64,000 nucleotides of DNA from Streptomyces capillispiralis (GTDB lineage: Bacteria; Actinomycetota; Actinomycetes; Streptomycetales; Streptomycetaceae): positions 2,946,501 to 3,010,500 of the forward strand of contig NZ_VIWV01000001.1 in assembly GCF_007829875.1 (NCBI RefSeq). The letters run 5' to 3'. Of this stretch, positions 43,852 through 52,838 are shown piece after piece (position 1 is the first letter of the stretch; every line of letters begins with the position of its first letter). Both the position numbers and the translations under genes were made by a program. The notes under the pieces are model-generated. The model saw only the letters and a list, made by a program, of their open reading frames with translations. It did not search any database and was not told the origin of the DNA.

Positions 43852-45339
43852 TCACACGACGAGGCTGAGCGCGGCGGCGACCACGAATCCGGCCACGGAC
43901 AGCACGCTCTCCAGCACCGTCCACGTCTTGAGCGTGTCCCGCTCGCTGATGCCGAAGTACTTGGCGACCATCCAGAACCCGCCGTCGTTGACGTGCGAGG
44001 CGAAGATGGAGCCCGCCGAGATGGCCATGATGACGAGCGCCACGAACGCCTGCGAGTGGTCCCCCTCGGCCAGCAGCGGGGCGACGATGCCCGCCGTCGT
44101 CACGATCGCCACCGTCGCCGAGCCCTGCGCGACCCGCAGCACCACGGAGATCAGGTAGGACAGCACGATCACCGGCAGGCCGACGTCGTTGAAGGTGTCG
44201 GAGAGCGCCTGGGCGACACCGCTGGCCTTGAGGATCGCGCCGAAGACACCGCCCGCGCCGACCACCAGCAGGATGTTGCCGACCGGCTTCAGCGAGGACG
44301 TGGAGACGGTCTCCAGGGACTTGCGGGACCAGCCGCGCCGGATGCCCAGCAGGTAGTAGGCGAGGAACAGGGCGAGGGTGAGGGCCACGAAGGGGTGGCC
44401 GAAGAACTCGATCACCGAGCGGAGCGTGGAGGGGTCCAGGGCGATCGAGGAGAAGGTGGCCGCGAGGATCAGGATCAGCGGCGTACCGATGATGCCGAGG
44501 ACCGTGCCGAGCGGCACCGGCGCCTCCCGCGGCTCCACGCCGGAGGCGCGCTGCTCGGCGACGACGGCCTGCTTGGCCTCCTCGGCGGCCTCGACCATGT
44601 CCTGCGGCACGGCGACGAAGATGCGCTTGCCGATCCAGGCGGAGTAGGCCCAGGCGGCGACGACGGCCGGCAGACCGCAGACGACGCCCATGAGGATGAC
44701 CCAGCCGAGGTCGACCTGGAGCAGTCCGGCTGCGGCGACCGGGCCGGGGTGCGGCGGCAGGAACGCGTGGGTGACGGACAGGCCGGCGAGCAGGGGCAGG
44801 CAGTAGAGCAGGATCGACTTGCCGGACCGCTTGGCGGCGGCGTAGACGATCGGCGCGAGGACGAAGATGCCGACGTCGAAGAAGACCGGGATGCCGAAGA
44901 TCAGGCCGGTGAGGCCCATCGCGAGCGGGGCCCGCTTCTCGCCGAACAGGCCGAGCAGCCGGCCCGCCAGCACCTCGGCGCCGCCGCTGACTTCGAGGAT
45001 CGCGCCGAGCATGGTGCCCAGGCCGATGATGATCGCGACGTGGCCGAGGATGCCGCCCATGCCGGACTCGATGGTGGAGACCGCGTCCGAGCGCTGGACC
45101 GTGCCGAAGAGTTCGGTGACCGACAGGCCGGCCAGCAGGCCGACGGCTATGGAGACGCCGAGCAGCGCGACGAACGGCTGGAGCCGGACCTTGATGATCA
45201 GGAAGAGCAGGAGCGCGATGCCGATGGCGGCGACGGTCAGCAGTCCGGCGGTGCCGTCGAGCAGGAGGAGCAGTCCTCCGGTGTGCGGTGGTGTCTCCGC
45301 CGGTGCGGAGGCGGCGAGCGGGAGGAGCGGATGGGACAT
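43852..45339 (-). CDS. GntP-family gluconate/sugar-acid permease
   Basis: A 495-residue H+-coupled symporter with about 12-14 helices. GntP landmarks include KVRLQPFVALLGVSIAVGLLAGL, MGGILGHVAIIIGLGTMLGAILEVSGGAEVLA, FGIPVFFDVGIFVLAPIVYAAAKR, VTHAFLPPHPGPVAAAGLL and HVNDGGFWMVAKYFG. GntP family members carry gluconate or related sugar acids. It sits 120 bp downstream of ridA in a catabolic cluster with KDG kinase and D-aminoacylase, so its substrate is probably an aminated or acylated sugar acid. Confidence 0.93.
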   Translation of the reverse strand: MSHPLLPLAASAPAETPPHTGGLLLLLDGTAGLLTVAAIGIALLLFLIIKVRLQPFVALLGVSIAVGLLAGLSVTELFGTVQRSDAVSTIESGMGGILGHVAIIIGLGTMLGAILEVSGGAEVLAGRLLGLFGEKRAPLAMGLTGLIFGIPVFFDVGIFVLAPIVYAAAKRSGKSILLYCLPLLAGLSVTHAFLPPHPGPVAAAGLLQVDLGWVILMGVVCGLPAVVAAWAYSAWIGKRIFVAVPQDMVEAAEEAKQAVVAEQRASGVEPREAPVPLGTVLGIIGTPLILILAATFSSIALDPSTLRSVIEFFGHPFVALTLALFLAYYLLGIRRGWSRKSLETVSTSSLKPVGNILLVVGAGGVFGAILKASGVAQALSDTFNDVGLPVIVLSYLISVVLRVAQGSATVAIVTTAGIVAPLLAEGDHSQAFVALVIMAISAGSIFASHVNDGGFWMVAKYFGISERDTLKTWTVLESVLSVAGFVVAAALSLVV

Positions 45340-45459
45340 GCGGGGGTCCTCTGGGTAAGGGCATGGGGCTTTCGGGCAGGGGGGATCGCGGCACGGCGTC
45401 CCCGGGGGTGCGGGACACCGTGCCGTGACGACGTACGGCGGTGGGGGGGGAGGGCGCGG

Positions 45460-45870
45460 TCAGCCGAGGACGGCGAGCGCGTCGATCTCGATGAGGAGTC
45501 CGGCGGGCAGACCGACGTAGACGGTGGTGCGCGCGGCGGGCGGCTGGGTGAGGCCCTGCTCCTCGAAGTAGGTGTTGTAGATCTCGTTCATCTCCGCGAA
45601 GTGGTCGACGTCGGTGAGGTAGACGCGGATCATCATTACGTCGTCCCAGCCGGCGCCGCCCTCTTCGAGGATCGCCTTGACGTTGGCGAGGGTCTGGAGG
45701 GTCTGCTCGCGCAGGGTGGGGCCGGCGGGCGTGGGCGGCCTGCCCTCCTCGGCGGGCAGGAACCCGACCTGGCCGGCGACCTGGAGGATGTTGCCCTTGC
45801 GGACGCCGTGGGAGAACTTCGCGGGCGGGGTGGTGTGGGTCGCGGGGGTGAGCGCGATCTTCTCGGTCAT
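45460..45870 (-). CDS. RidA family enamine/imine deaminase
   Basis: A 136-residue RidA/YjgF protein that hydrolyses reactive 2-enamines and 2-imines released by PLP-dependent deaminases. Conserved elements are ILQVAGQVGFLP, LREQTLQTLANVKAILEEGGAGWDDV, YFEEQGLTQPPARTTVYVGLPAGLLIEIDA, including the arginine of ARTTV. It overlaps the IclR stop by 4 nt. In this cluster it probably finishes the deamination carried out by the neighbouring fold-III PLP enzyme. Confidence 0.93.
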   Translation of the reverse strand: MTEKIALTPATHTTPPAKFSHGVRKGNILQVAGQVGFLPAEEGRPPTPAGPTLREQTLQTLANVKAILEEGGAGWDDVMMIRVYLTDVDHFAEMNEIYNTYFEEQGLTQPPAARTTVYVGLPAGLLIEIDALAVLG

Positions 45871-46631
45871 GCGGAGGTGTCCTTCGCTGGGGTTCTGCCG
45901 GAGTACTCGCCGCTGATCGCGTCCGCGGTACGGCGCACGAGCGGGAGCAGGGTGAGGAGTTCGTCGGCGGTGACGACGACGTTCGGCGCGGAGACCGACA
46001 TCGCGGCGACCACCCGGCCGTCGGCGCCGCGGATCGGCGCGGCGACGCAGTTGATGGACTCCTCGTGGCCGCCGAGGTCGGTGGCCCAGCCCTGTTCGCG
46101 CACCTTGGCCAGTTCCTTCAGGAACGCGGCCGGGTTGGGTGTCGAACGGGGCGTGTACATGGGGTAGTCGAGCTTCTCCGCGAGGGCGCGGCGCTCGTGT
46201 TCGGGCAGGTCGGCGAGGAGCAGCTTGGCCACGGCCGCGACGGTGATGGCGACGGGCTTGCCGATCCGCGAGTACATGCGCACCGGGTAGCGGCTCTCCA
46301 CCTTGTCGATGTAGAGGACCTCGTTCTCCTCGTGGACGGCGAGGTGGACGGTGTGTCCGCACTCCTCGTTGAGGCGGGTCAGGTGGGCGTGGGCGATCTC
46401 GCGGACGTCGAGGTTCTCCATCGCCTCCTGGGCGAGGGCGAAGAGGCGGGCGCCGAGGCGGTAGCGCTGGTCGGACTGGCGGTAGACCAGGCCGTGCTCG
46501 TGGAGGGTGCGCAGCAGGCGCAGGGCCGTGGACTTGTGCACGCCGAGGCGGTCGGCGACCTGCCCGAGGTCGGCGGGGCCTTCGGCGAGCAGCGGCAGGA
46601 TGCTCAGCGCGCGGTCGACGGTCTGGCTCAT
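45867..46631 (-). CDS. IclR family transcriptional regulator
   Basis: A 254-residue repressor with an N-terminal winged helix (VDRALSILPLLAEGPADLGQVADRLGVHKSTALRLLRTLHEHGLVYR) and a C-terminal IclR ligand-binding domain (IDKVESRYPVRMYSRIGKPVAITVAAVAKLLLA, HEESINCVAAPIRGADGRVVAAMSVSAP). Such regulators often respond to sugar-acid intermediates such as KDG. It overlaps kdgK and ridA by 4 nt each. Its likely targets are the tandem palindromes at 47740-47779. Confidence 0.93.
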   Translation of the reverse strand: MSQTVDRALSILPLLAEGPADLGQVADRLGVHKSTALRLLRTLHEHGLVYRQSDQRYRLGARLFALAQEAMENLDVREIAHAHLTRLNEECGHTVHLAVHEENEVLYIDKVESRYPVRMYSRIGKPVAITVAAVAKLLLADLPEHERRALAEKLDYPMYTPRSTPNPAAFLKELAKVREQGWATDLGGHEESINCVAAPIRGADGRVVAAMSVSAPNVVVTADELLTLLPLVRRTADAISGEYSGRTPAKDTSA

Positions 46632-47668
46632 GGGGTGCGTACCTCCTCCTCGGCCCCTTCGTCGGCCTGTGTCCAGCCGGGGCCGAGACGCAGTCTCCCC
46701 CACGCGGTGTCGTCCAGGGCGGCCAGGCGGTCGGCGAGGGCGCGGGAGGGGGGTGCGGCGAGGTCGCCGGGGGTCGTGAGGGTGGCGGCGGCGGTGAGGT
46801 GGCCGTGCCGGAGCCGGTCGCGTACGGGCAGGCCGCGCAGGGTCGCGGAGAGGAACCCCGCGGCGAAGGCGTCCCCGGCGCCGACGGCGGCGACGACGTC
46901 GACGTTCAGGGCCCGCACGAAGGTCGCGGTGCCGGTGGCGTCCTCGGGCACGAGGCCGTCGGTGTCATTGTCGAAGGCGACCGCTCCGCCCCTTCCCTGC
47001 TTGACGACCACGATCCCCGGTTCGGGCAGCGCCTCCCGTACCGCACGGGCACCGTGCAGCCCCCACGCGTCCTCCGCCTCGTCCTCGCCCACGAAGACGA
47101 TGTCCGCCCGGCGGGCCAGTTCCAGCAGGATCTCCGGACCGTGGGCGTCGCGCCACAGGGCCGGCCGGTGGTTGACGTCGAAGGAGATCAGGGGGCGGCC
47201 GGGGCGGGGGGCGGTCAGCTCGCGCATCAGGGCCAGGCAGTCGGCCGACAGCGCCGCCGTGATGCCGGACAGGTGCAGGACGCGTCCGGCGCGCACCGCG
47301 TCCAGGTCGACGCCGGCGGGCGACATCGCGGAGGCCGCCGAGCCCGCCCGGTAGTACGCGACCTCGTGGGCGTCGGTGGAGCGGTCGCCGGCCGTGCGGA
47401 AGTAGATGCCGGTGGGGCGGGCGGGATCGCGGCGGACGAACGAGACGTCGACGCCGTAGCCGCCGATCGTCTCGAGGAGGTGGTCGCCGAAGCCGTCGGT
47501 GCCGACCCTGCTGATCCACCGGGTGGTGTGGCCCGCCGCCGCGAGCACGCACGCCACGTTGGACTCCGCTCCCCCGATGCCCCGCTCGAAGGACGGCACG
47601 TCGGCGAGGCGGCCCGGCCGGGTGGGCAGGAACGTCACCATGGACTCGCCGAGCGCGACAACGTCCAC
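46628..47668 (-). CDS. kdgK: PfkB-family sugar kinase, probable 2-keto-3-deoxygluconate kinase
   Basis: A 346-residue ribokinase-fold kinase. PfkB motifs are VALGESMVTFLPTRPGR, FERGIGGAESNVACVLAAAGH and DVVAAVGAGDAFAAGFLSATL, with the catalytic Asp in GAGDAF. The overall pattern and context (GntP, RidA, deaminase) fit KDG kinase, which makes 2-keto-3-deoxy-6-phosphogluconate. It begins at GTG 47668 with GAAGGAG upstream. It is divergent from the deaminase operon across a 133-bp control region. Confidence 0.88.
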   Translation of the reverse strand: MDVVALGESMVTFLPTRPGRLADVPSFERGIGGAESNVACVLAAAGHTTRWISRVGTDGFGDHLLETIGGYGVDVSFVRRDPARPTGIYFRTAGDRSTDAHEVAYYRAGSAASAMSPAGVDLDAVRAGRVLHLSGITAALSADCLALMRELTAPRPGRPLISFDVNHRPALWRDAHGPEILLELARRADIVFVGEDEAEDAWGLHGARAVREALPEPGIVVVKQGRGGAVAFDNDTDGLVPEDATGTATFVRALNVDVVAAVGAGDAFAAGFLSATLRGLPVRDRLRHGHLTAAATLTTPGDLAAPPSRALADRLAALDDTAWGRLRLGPGWTQADEGAEEEVRTP

Positions 47669-47739
47669 GGCGTGGCTCCTTCTCTTCTGCGGGTGGGGGC
47701 GGTGTCCGTTGACCCCGCGTGGCGGAGATGTTAGACAGC

Positions 47740-47779
47740 GTTGAGCGATATACGCAACGAGTGTTGCAAGATATGCAAC
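47740..47779. promoter_or_regulatory. Tandem palindromic operators between the divergent catabolic operons
   Basis: GTTGCA-AGATA-TGCAAC (47763-47779) is a perfect 6-bp-arm palindrome. GTTGAGCG-ATA-TACGCAAC (47740-47758) is a near-palindrome of the same type. Their centres are 22 bp apart, about two helical turns. They are good candidates for binding the IclR regulator. Confidence 0.75.
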
Positions 47780-47801
47780 ATCACTGATCAGGGAGGCTTT
47801 G

Positions 47802-49067
47802 ATGGTCCTCGACGTTCTCACCCACCTCACCGAGGAACGTGTCGACCACCGCTTCAAGGGCCTCCCGCCGGACGCCGGGGGGCTGACCGTCGGCGAGCTG
47901 GCCGCCCAGCGCCGGAACCTGTTCACCGACGGCTTCACCACCCCCGTGCTCGCGCTGTCCGCCGAGCGCCTGGAGCACAACCTGAGGCTGATGGAGACGT
48001 ACGCGGCCCGGCACGGGCTCGCCTTCGCCCCGCACGGCAAGACGTCCATGGCCCCGCAGCTCTTCCACCGCCAGATCGAGCACGGGGCGTGGGGCATCAC
48101 GCTCGCGGTGCCGCACCAGGTGCGGGTGGCGCGCGCCTTCGGCATCCGGCGGGTCTTCCTCGCCAACGAGCTGGTCGACGCGGCGGCCCTGCGGTGGATC
48201 GCCGCCGAGCTGGACGCCGACCCGGACTTCCGGTTCGTCTGCTACGTCGACTCCGTGCGCGGGGCGGAGCTGATGGACGCGGCGCTCGCCGGGGCCTCCC
48301 GCCCCGTGGACGTGGTCGTCGAGCTGGCCGCCGGTGAGGGCGCGCGCACCGGTGTGCGGACGGAGGCGGAGTGCGCGGCCGTCGCCGACGCCGTGGCGGC
48401 CGCGCGCGGGCTGCGGCTGGTCGGGGTCGCCGGATACGAGGGCGAGGTGCCGCGGGCGGACCCGGAGCGGGTGCACGCCTGGCTGCGGCGGCTGGTGGCG
48501 CTGGCCGTGGAGTTCGACGAGGCGGGCCGGTTCGCGGGGCTGGACGAGATCGTGGTGAGCGCGGGCGGCAGCGCCTGGTTCGACGCGGTCGCCGACGTCT
48601 TCGCCGAGGTCCCCGTACTCTCCGCGCCCGTGCTGAAGCTGCTGCGCTCGGGCGCGTACGTCTCGCACGACGACGGCCACTACCGCGAGCTGACCCCCTT
48701 CAACCGGGTGCCGGAGGAGGGTGCGCTGGAGCCGGCGTTCCGGCTGTGGACGCAGGTCGTCTCCCGGCCCTCCCCCGAGCAGGCGTTCACCAACGCGGGC
48801 AAGCGGGACGCGGCCTACGACCTCGACCTGCCGTTCGCCCAGGTGGTGCGCCGGGACGGTGCCGAGCGCCCGGCCACCGGGATCTCGGTGACCGGACTGT
48901 CCGACCAGCACGCCTGGCTGCGCACCACCGGGGAGGCCGATCTGGAGGTCGGCGACTGGGTGGGCCTGGGGCTGTCCCACCCGTGCACGTCGTTCGACAA
49001 GTGGGTGCTCATCCCCGTGGCGCAGGCGGACGGCACGGTGGTCGACTACATCCGTACGTTCTTCTAG
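47802..49067 (+). CDS. Fold-III PLP-dependent amino acid/aminosugar-acid deaminase (D-threonine aldolase/D-serine dehydratase-like)
   Basis: A 421-residue enzyme with an alanine-racemase-type N-terminal barrel: TPVLALSAERLEHNLRLMETYAARHGLAFAPHGKTSMAPQL, where the Lys of HGKTSMAPQ binds PLP. The middle has VDSVRGAELM and VVVELAAGEGARTG, then VSAGGSAWF and LRSGAYVSHDDGHY. The C-terminal DSD1-type domain (DQHAWLR, VGLGLSHPCTSFDKW) has the zinc-binding His/Cys pattern. Such enzymes act on D-threonine, D-serine or D-glucosaminate. With RidA and KDG kinase nearby, a D-glucosaminate to KDG reaction is the most likely. ATG 47802 follows GGGAGG. Confidence 0.88.
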   Translation: MVLDVLTHLTEERVDHRFKGLPPDAGGLTVGELAAQRRNLFTDGFTTPVLALSAERLEHNLRLMETYAARHGLAFAPHGKTSMAPQLFHRQIEHGAWGITLAVPHQVRVARAFGIRRVFLANELVDAAALRWIAAELDADPDFRFVCYVDSVRGAELMDAALAGASRPVDVVVELAAGEGARTGVRTEAECAAVADAVAAARGLRLVGVAGYEGEVPRADPERVHAWLRRLVALAVEFDEAGRFAGLDEIVVSAGGSAWFDAVADVFAEVPVLSAPVLKLLRSGAYVSHDDGHYRELTPFNRVPEEGALEPAFRLWTQVVSRPSPEQAFTNAGKRDAAYDLDLPFAQVVRRDGAERPATGISVTGLSDQHAWLRTTGEADLEVGDWVGLGLSHPCTSFDKWVLIPVAQADGTVVDYIRTFF

Positions 49068-49076
49068 GAGGCCGGC

Positions 49077-50687
49077 ATGGAAGAGCTCGTCATCCGGGAC
49101 GCGGACGTCGTGGACGGCTCCGGCGCCCCCTCGTACCGCGCGGACGTGGTCGTGGACGGCGGACGGATCGTCTCCATCGTGAAGGAGGCGGCGGACGCGG
49201 GCTGCCAGCGCCCGACGGCCCGCCGTGAACTGGACGCCGAGGGGCTGGTGCTGGCCCCCGGTTTCATCGACATGCACGCCCACAGCGATCTGGCGCTGCT
49301 GCGCGACCCCGACCACAGCGCCAAGGCCGCGCAGGGCGTCACCCTCGAAGTGCTCGGCCAGGACGGGCTGTCGTACGCGCCGGTCGACGACCGCACGCTC
49401 GGCGAGGTGCGCCGGGCGATCGCCGGCTGGAACGGTTCGGGCGACGACATCGACTTCGACTGGCGGTCGGTGGGCGAGTACCTGGACCGGCTGGACCGGG
49501 GCATCGCGGTCAACGCCGCGTACCTGATCCCGCAGGGCACGGTCCGCGCGCTCGCCGTCGGCTGGGAGGACCGGGAGGCCACGCCCGCCGAGCTGGACCG
49601 GATGCGGCAGCTGGTCGCGGAGGGCATGGAACAGGGCGCGGTCGGCATGTCGTCGGGGCTGACGTACACGCCGGGCATGTACGCCAAGGACGCCGAACTG
49701 ACCGAGCTGTGCCGGGTGGTGGCGTCGTACGGCGGCTACTACTGCCCGCACCACCGCTCCTACGGCGCGGGCGCCCTGGAGGCGTACGAGGAGATGGTGG
49801 CGCTCACCCGGGAGGCGGGCTGCCCGCTGCACCTGGCGCACGCCACGATGAACTTCGGCGTGAACCGGGGCCGGGCGCCCGAGCTGCTGGCGCTGCTGGA
49901 CGAGGCGCTGGACGCGGGCGCCGACATCAGCCTCGACACCTACCCCTACACCCCCGGCTGCACCACCCTGGTGGCGCTGCTGCCGAGCTGGGCGAGCGAG
50001 GGCGGCCCGGAGGAGATCCTGCGGCGGCTCGCGGACGAGGGGACCGCCGAGCGGATCCGGCACCACCTGGAGGTCACCGGCTCGGACGGCTGCCACGGCG
50101 TGCCGGTGGAGTGGGAGACCATCGAGATCTCGGGCGTCGGCGACCCCGCGCTGGGTGAGTACGTGGGCCGTACGGTCCTGGAGTCGGCGCGGGCGCGCGG
50201 CGGGAGCCCCTGGGCGGTGGCGCGGGAACTGCTGCTGAAGGACCGGCTCGCCCCGACGATCCTCCAGCACGTCGGGCACGAGGAGAACGTGCGGGCGATC
50301 ATGCGGCACCGGGTGCACACCGGCGGCTCGGACGGCATCCTCCAGGGCGCGAAGCCGCATCCGCGCGCCTACGGAACCTTCCCGCACTACCTCGGCCACT
50401 ACGTGCGGGAGCTGGGGGTGCTGTCGCTGGAGGAGTGCGTCGCGCATCTGACCTCGCGTCCGGCGGCGCGGCTGCGGCTGGCGGACCGGGGGCTGGTGCG
50501 CGAGGGGTACAAGGCCGACCTGGTGCTGTTCGACCCGGCGACGGTGGCGGCGGGGTCGACCTTCGAGCAGCCCCGGACGCTCCCGACGGGTGTCCCGCAC
50601 GTGCTGGTCGACGGGCGGTTCGTGATCGAGGACGGGCGGCGCACGGACGTGCTGGCGGGGCGGGCGGTCCGCGGGACGCCCCGCTGA
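49077..50687 (+). CDS. N-acyl-D-amino-acid/aminosugar-acid deacylase (D-aminoacylase family)
   Basis: A 536-residue amidohydrolase. Metal-binding motifs are PGFIDMHAHSD at the start, HHRSYGAG, HLAHATMNFG and the final LTSRPAARL; it also carries the D-aminoacylase segment TLEVLGQDGLSYAP and MSSGLTYTPGMYA. Substrate classes include N-acyl-D-amino acids. The gene lies 9 bp after the deaminase, so the pair likely deacetylates an N-acetylated substrate before deamination. Linked to a chitinase and sugar-acid permease, N-acetyl-D-glucosaminate fits well. Confidence 0.9.
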   Translation: MEELVIRDADVVDGSGAPSYRADVVVDGGRIVSIVKEAADAGCQRPTARRELDAEGLVLAPGFIDMHAHSDLALLRDPDHSAKAAQGVTLEVLGQDGLSYAPVDDRTLGEVRRAIAGWNGSGDDIDFDWRSVGEYLDRLDRGIAVNAAYLIPQGTVRALAVGWEDREATPAELDRMRQLVAEGMEQGAVGMSSGLTYTPGMYAKDAELTELCRVVASYGGYYCPHHRSYGAGALEAYEEMVALTREAGCPLHLAHATMNFGVNRGRAPELLALLDEALDAGADISLDTYPYTPGCTTLVALLPSWASEGGPEEILRRLADEGTAERIRHHLEVTGSDGCHGVPVEWETIEISGVGDPALGEYVGRTVLESARARGGSPWAVARELLLKDRLAPTILQHVGHEENVRAIMRHRVHTGGSDGILQGAKPHPRAYGTFPHYLGHYVRELGVLSLEECVAHLTSRPAARLRLADRGLVREGYKADLVLFDPATVAAGSTFEQPRTLPTGVPHVLVDGRFVIEDGRRTDVLAGRAVRGTPR

Positions 50688-50709
50688 CCGCCCGCCGCGC
50701 GCGGAGCCG

Positions 50710-51642
50710 TTACGGCTTGGGCAGGACGCAGCCGCTCGCGCTCAGTTCGAGCTTGTTGTCCACGCCGAAGCAGGCGGGGAACTGGTAGGTCTGCTGGGCG
50801 TAGTTGATGCCCTGGCGGACCGTCACGTTGCCGTTCTGGTCGACCTCGCACGGGTTGTTGACCGTGCAGCGCTGGCCGTCCTCGTTGCCGGTGTTGTTGA
50901 CGGCGACCACCGTGCCGGTGGCGTCGTCGACGACCGGCGAACCGGAGGTGCCGCCGATGGTGTCGCACTCGGGGGTGTAACGGACCGAGTCCTTCCAGGT
51001 CCAGTCGCCCTCCTTCATGCGGTACGCGAACCCGTCGATGGAGCAGCTGTAGATCCGCTTCCAGTAGCCGGAGACCACGCTGATGGCGGTCCCGGCCTGG
51101 GGGTGGGTGTCGGCGAGCGTCAGCGCGTCGATGCCGTACGCGCTCTTGATCTGCGCGTACGTGGTGCCGAGCCGGTAGACCGCCGCGTCCGTGTCGGTCA
51201 TGGTCGCGTACAGCAGCCGGTCGGCGCGCAGGGTGGCGACCTTGGAGCCGGAGGAGTTCAGCAGCCCGAAGGTGCGGCTGGACGCCCGGTCGACGAGGAC
51301 CTGGCCGGGCGCCGGGAAGCCGCTCTCCAGGCAGTGGCCGTTGGTGAGCACGAGCGCCGGGTCGTCGGCCGCCGAGTCGGGCATGCGGACGACGGAGCCG
51401 GAGCAGTTGCTGAGCGAGACGGTGCCGGCGAAGTTCACCGCGCCCGCCCGGGGCGCGGTGAGGCCGTTCAGCGTGTCCGCCGCGGTGCCGACCGTGTCGT
51501 TGACGACGTCCGTCAACGTGGTCGGGCCCGCGCCCGTGGTCGTGTCCGCGCCCGTGGGGGAAGGCGCGGCGGCGACCGCGGGGGTCGCGCCCGCCCCGGC
51601 CAACGCCAGGGCGCAGAGCGCGACGACGAGAGGTTTTCTCAT
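50710..51642 (-). CDS. Secreted trypsin-like serine protease
   Basis: A 310-residue exported peptidase: signal peptide KPLVVALCALALAGAGATPAVAA, a short pro-region, then a chymotrypsin-fold domain with His in LVLTNGHCLES, Asp in MTDTDAAVYRL and the nucleophile in ECDTIGGTSGSPVVDD. The six or so cysteines are placed to form disulfides (NCSGSV, YSCSID, QRCTVNNPCEVD). It likely degrades external protein. The ATG at 51642 begins the signal peptide. Confidence 0.92.
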   Translation of the reverse strand: MRKPLVVALCALALAGAGATPAVAAAPSPTGADTTTGAGPTTLTDVVNDTVGTAADTLNGLTAPRAGAVNFAGTVSLSNCSGSVVRMPDSAADDPALVLTNGHCLESGFPAPGQVLVDRASSRTFGLLNSSGSKVATLRADRLLYATMTDTDAAVYRLGTTYAQIKSAYGIDALTLADTHPQAGTAISVVSGYWKRIYSCSIDGFAYRMKEGDWTWKDSVRYTPECDTIGGTSGSPVVDDATGTVVAVNNTGNEDGQRCTVNNPCEVDQNGNVTVRQGINYAQQTYQFPACFGVDNKLELSASGCVLPKP

Positions 51643-51804
51643 GGGGGTCCCCTCAATGCGACGACGGGCGACCGGAAATCCTCCGGACGCCCACAGAATT
51701 GTCATGCGCATTGTCAGCACGGGGACGGTGAGGGGGCAAGGACTTGTTTCCGGCCGGTAGCTTTTGCCGGGACGCGCCTTCCGGGGCGTGCCTGGCGGGT
51801 CGCG

Positions 51805-52713
51805 CTACCGGGACCACTTCGGGCCCTGGCCCCGGCCCGGCCGGTCGTCGGTGTCACCCGGACCAGGGTGGCCCGGGGCCGTGGACGCGGTGGGGGCCGC
51901 CGTGGGGAGGGTCGGTGTGGAGGTGATGGAGGCAGCGGCCGAGGTCGCGGACGACGGCTCGTCGGCCGGTCCGCCGCCGGCCGACGGCTCCGGTCCGGAG
52001 GCGCCCGCGCTCGGGGTGCCGGGGCCGGTCGCGGGGGCGTCACCGCCGGCCGGATCCCCGGCCGGGGTGGACGCCCCGGCGCTCGCGGAGGACGCCCCGG
52101 GCTCCCCGGCCGTCGTCCCCGTCCGGCCGTCGCCGCCCTCGGCACCGCCGGACGGCGAGCCCGAGAGGGCGAATCCGGCGATCAGCGCCACGACCGACAC
52201 CGCGCCCACGGCACCCACGGCCACCGCCGCGCGCCCCGGACGCCGGGGCGCCGCCCGGCGCCTGCCGCCCCGGGCGGATCCGTGCCGCGCCCGCCCACCG
52301 GCGGACCGGCCGACGGCACCGTCCTCACCGCCTCCTGCCGGGACGTCTCCCACCGCGCCGCCTCCCACCGCGCGGGCCGCACCGCCCCCGCCCGCCGCGT
52401 ACGCCGCGCCGCCGTCCGCCGGGGCCACAGCCCCGTACCCGGCGCCGCCGCCCACCGGACCCGCGCCCTCATACCCGGCGCCCCCGCCCCCGCTCCCGGC
52501 GCCGCCGCCGTCCCCGGGCCCCGGTCCGGTGGTCCCGTAGCGCGGGAGTTCGCGGGTCTCGTCGTAGGCGTTCTGCCAGCCGTGGGCGGCCGCCGGGTCG
52601 GCGTACGCGTCGTACGCCGGGGGTGGGGTGTTCTGGGGGAGGTACACGTTCGGCGTCCCCTGGGGACCCGGCGTGTCGTTCCCCCCATCGGCGTACCGCT
52701 GTGGCCTGGACAT
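51805..52713 (-). CDS. Low-complexity single-pass membrane protein
   Basis: A 302-residue protein. Residues 1-160 are Gly/Pro/Ala/Tyr-rich and disordered, then come an Arg/Ala-rich patch and one hydrophobic helix (AAVAVGAVGAVSVVALIAGFAL, about 165-186). The outer part is a Ser/Thr/Pro/Ala/Gly stalk. No catalytic domain. Streptomycetes carry many such proteins next to unrelated genes. It is divergent from the aminotransferase. Function unknown. Confidence 0.72.
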   Translation of the reverse strand: MSRPQRYADGGNDTPGPQGTPNVYLPQNTPPPAYDAYADPAAAHGWQNAYDETRELPRYGTTGPGPGDGGGAGSGGGGAGYEGAGPVGGGAGYGAVAPADGGAAYAAGGGGAARAVGGGAVGDVPAGGGEDGAVGRSAGGRARHGSARGGRRRAAPRRPGRAAVAVGAVGAVSVVALIAGFALSGSPSGGAEGGDGRTGTTAGEPGASSASAGASTPAGDPAGGDAPATGPGTPSAGASGPEPSAGGGPADEPSSATSAAASITSTPTLPTAAPTASTAPGHPGPGDTDDRPGRGQGPKWSR

Positions 52714-52838
52714 GGCGGCGCATTGTAGGGACGAGAGGGGCTCCTGGGACAGCGCGCGGACATAACCACACGAACCGTCGCGTCTCACGTGTCGGAAAAC
52801 ACGGCCCGAAGGGCAATACCGGGTCGTAAGCTCCCTGC

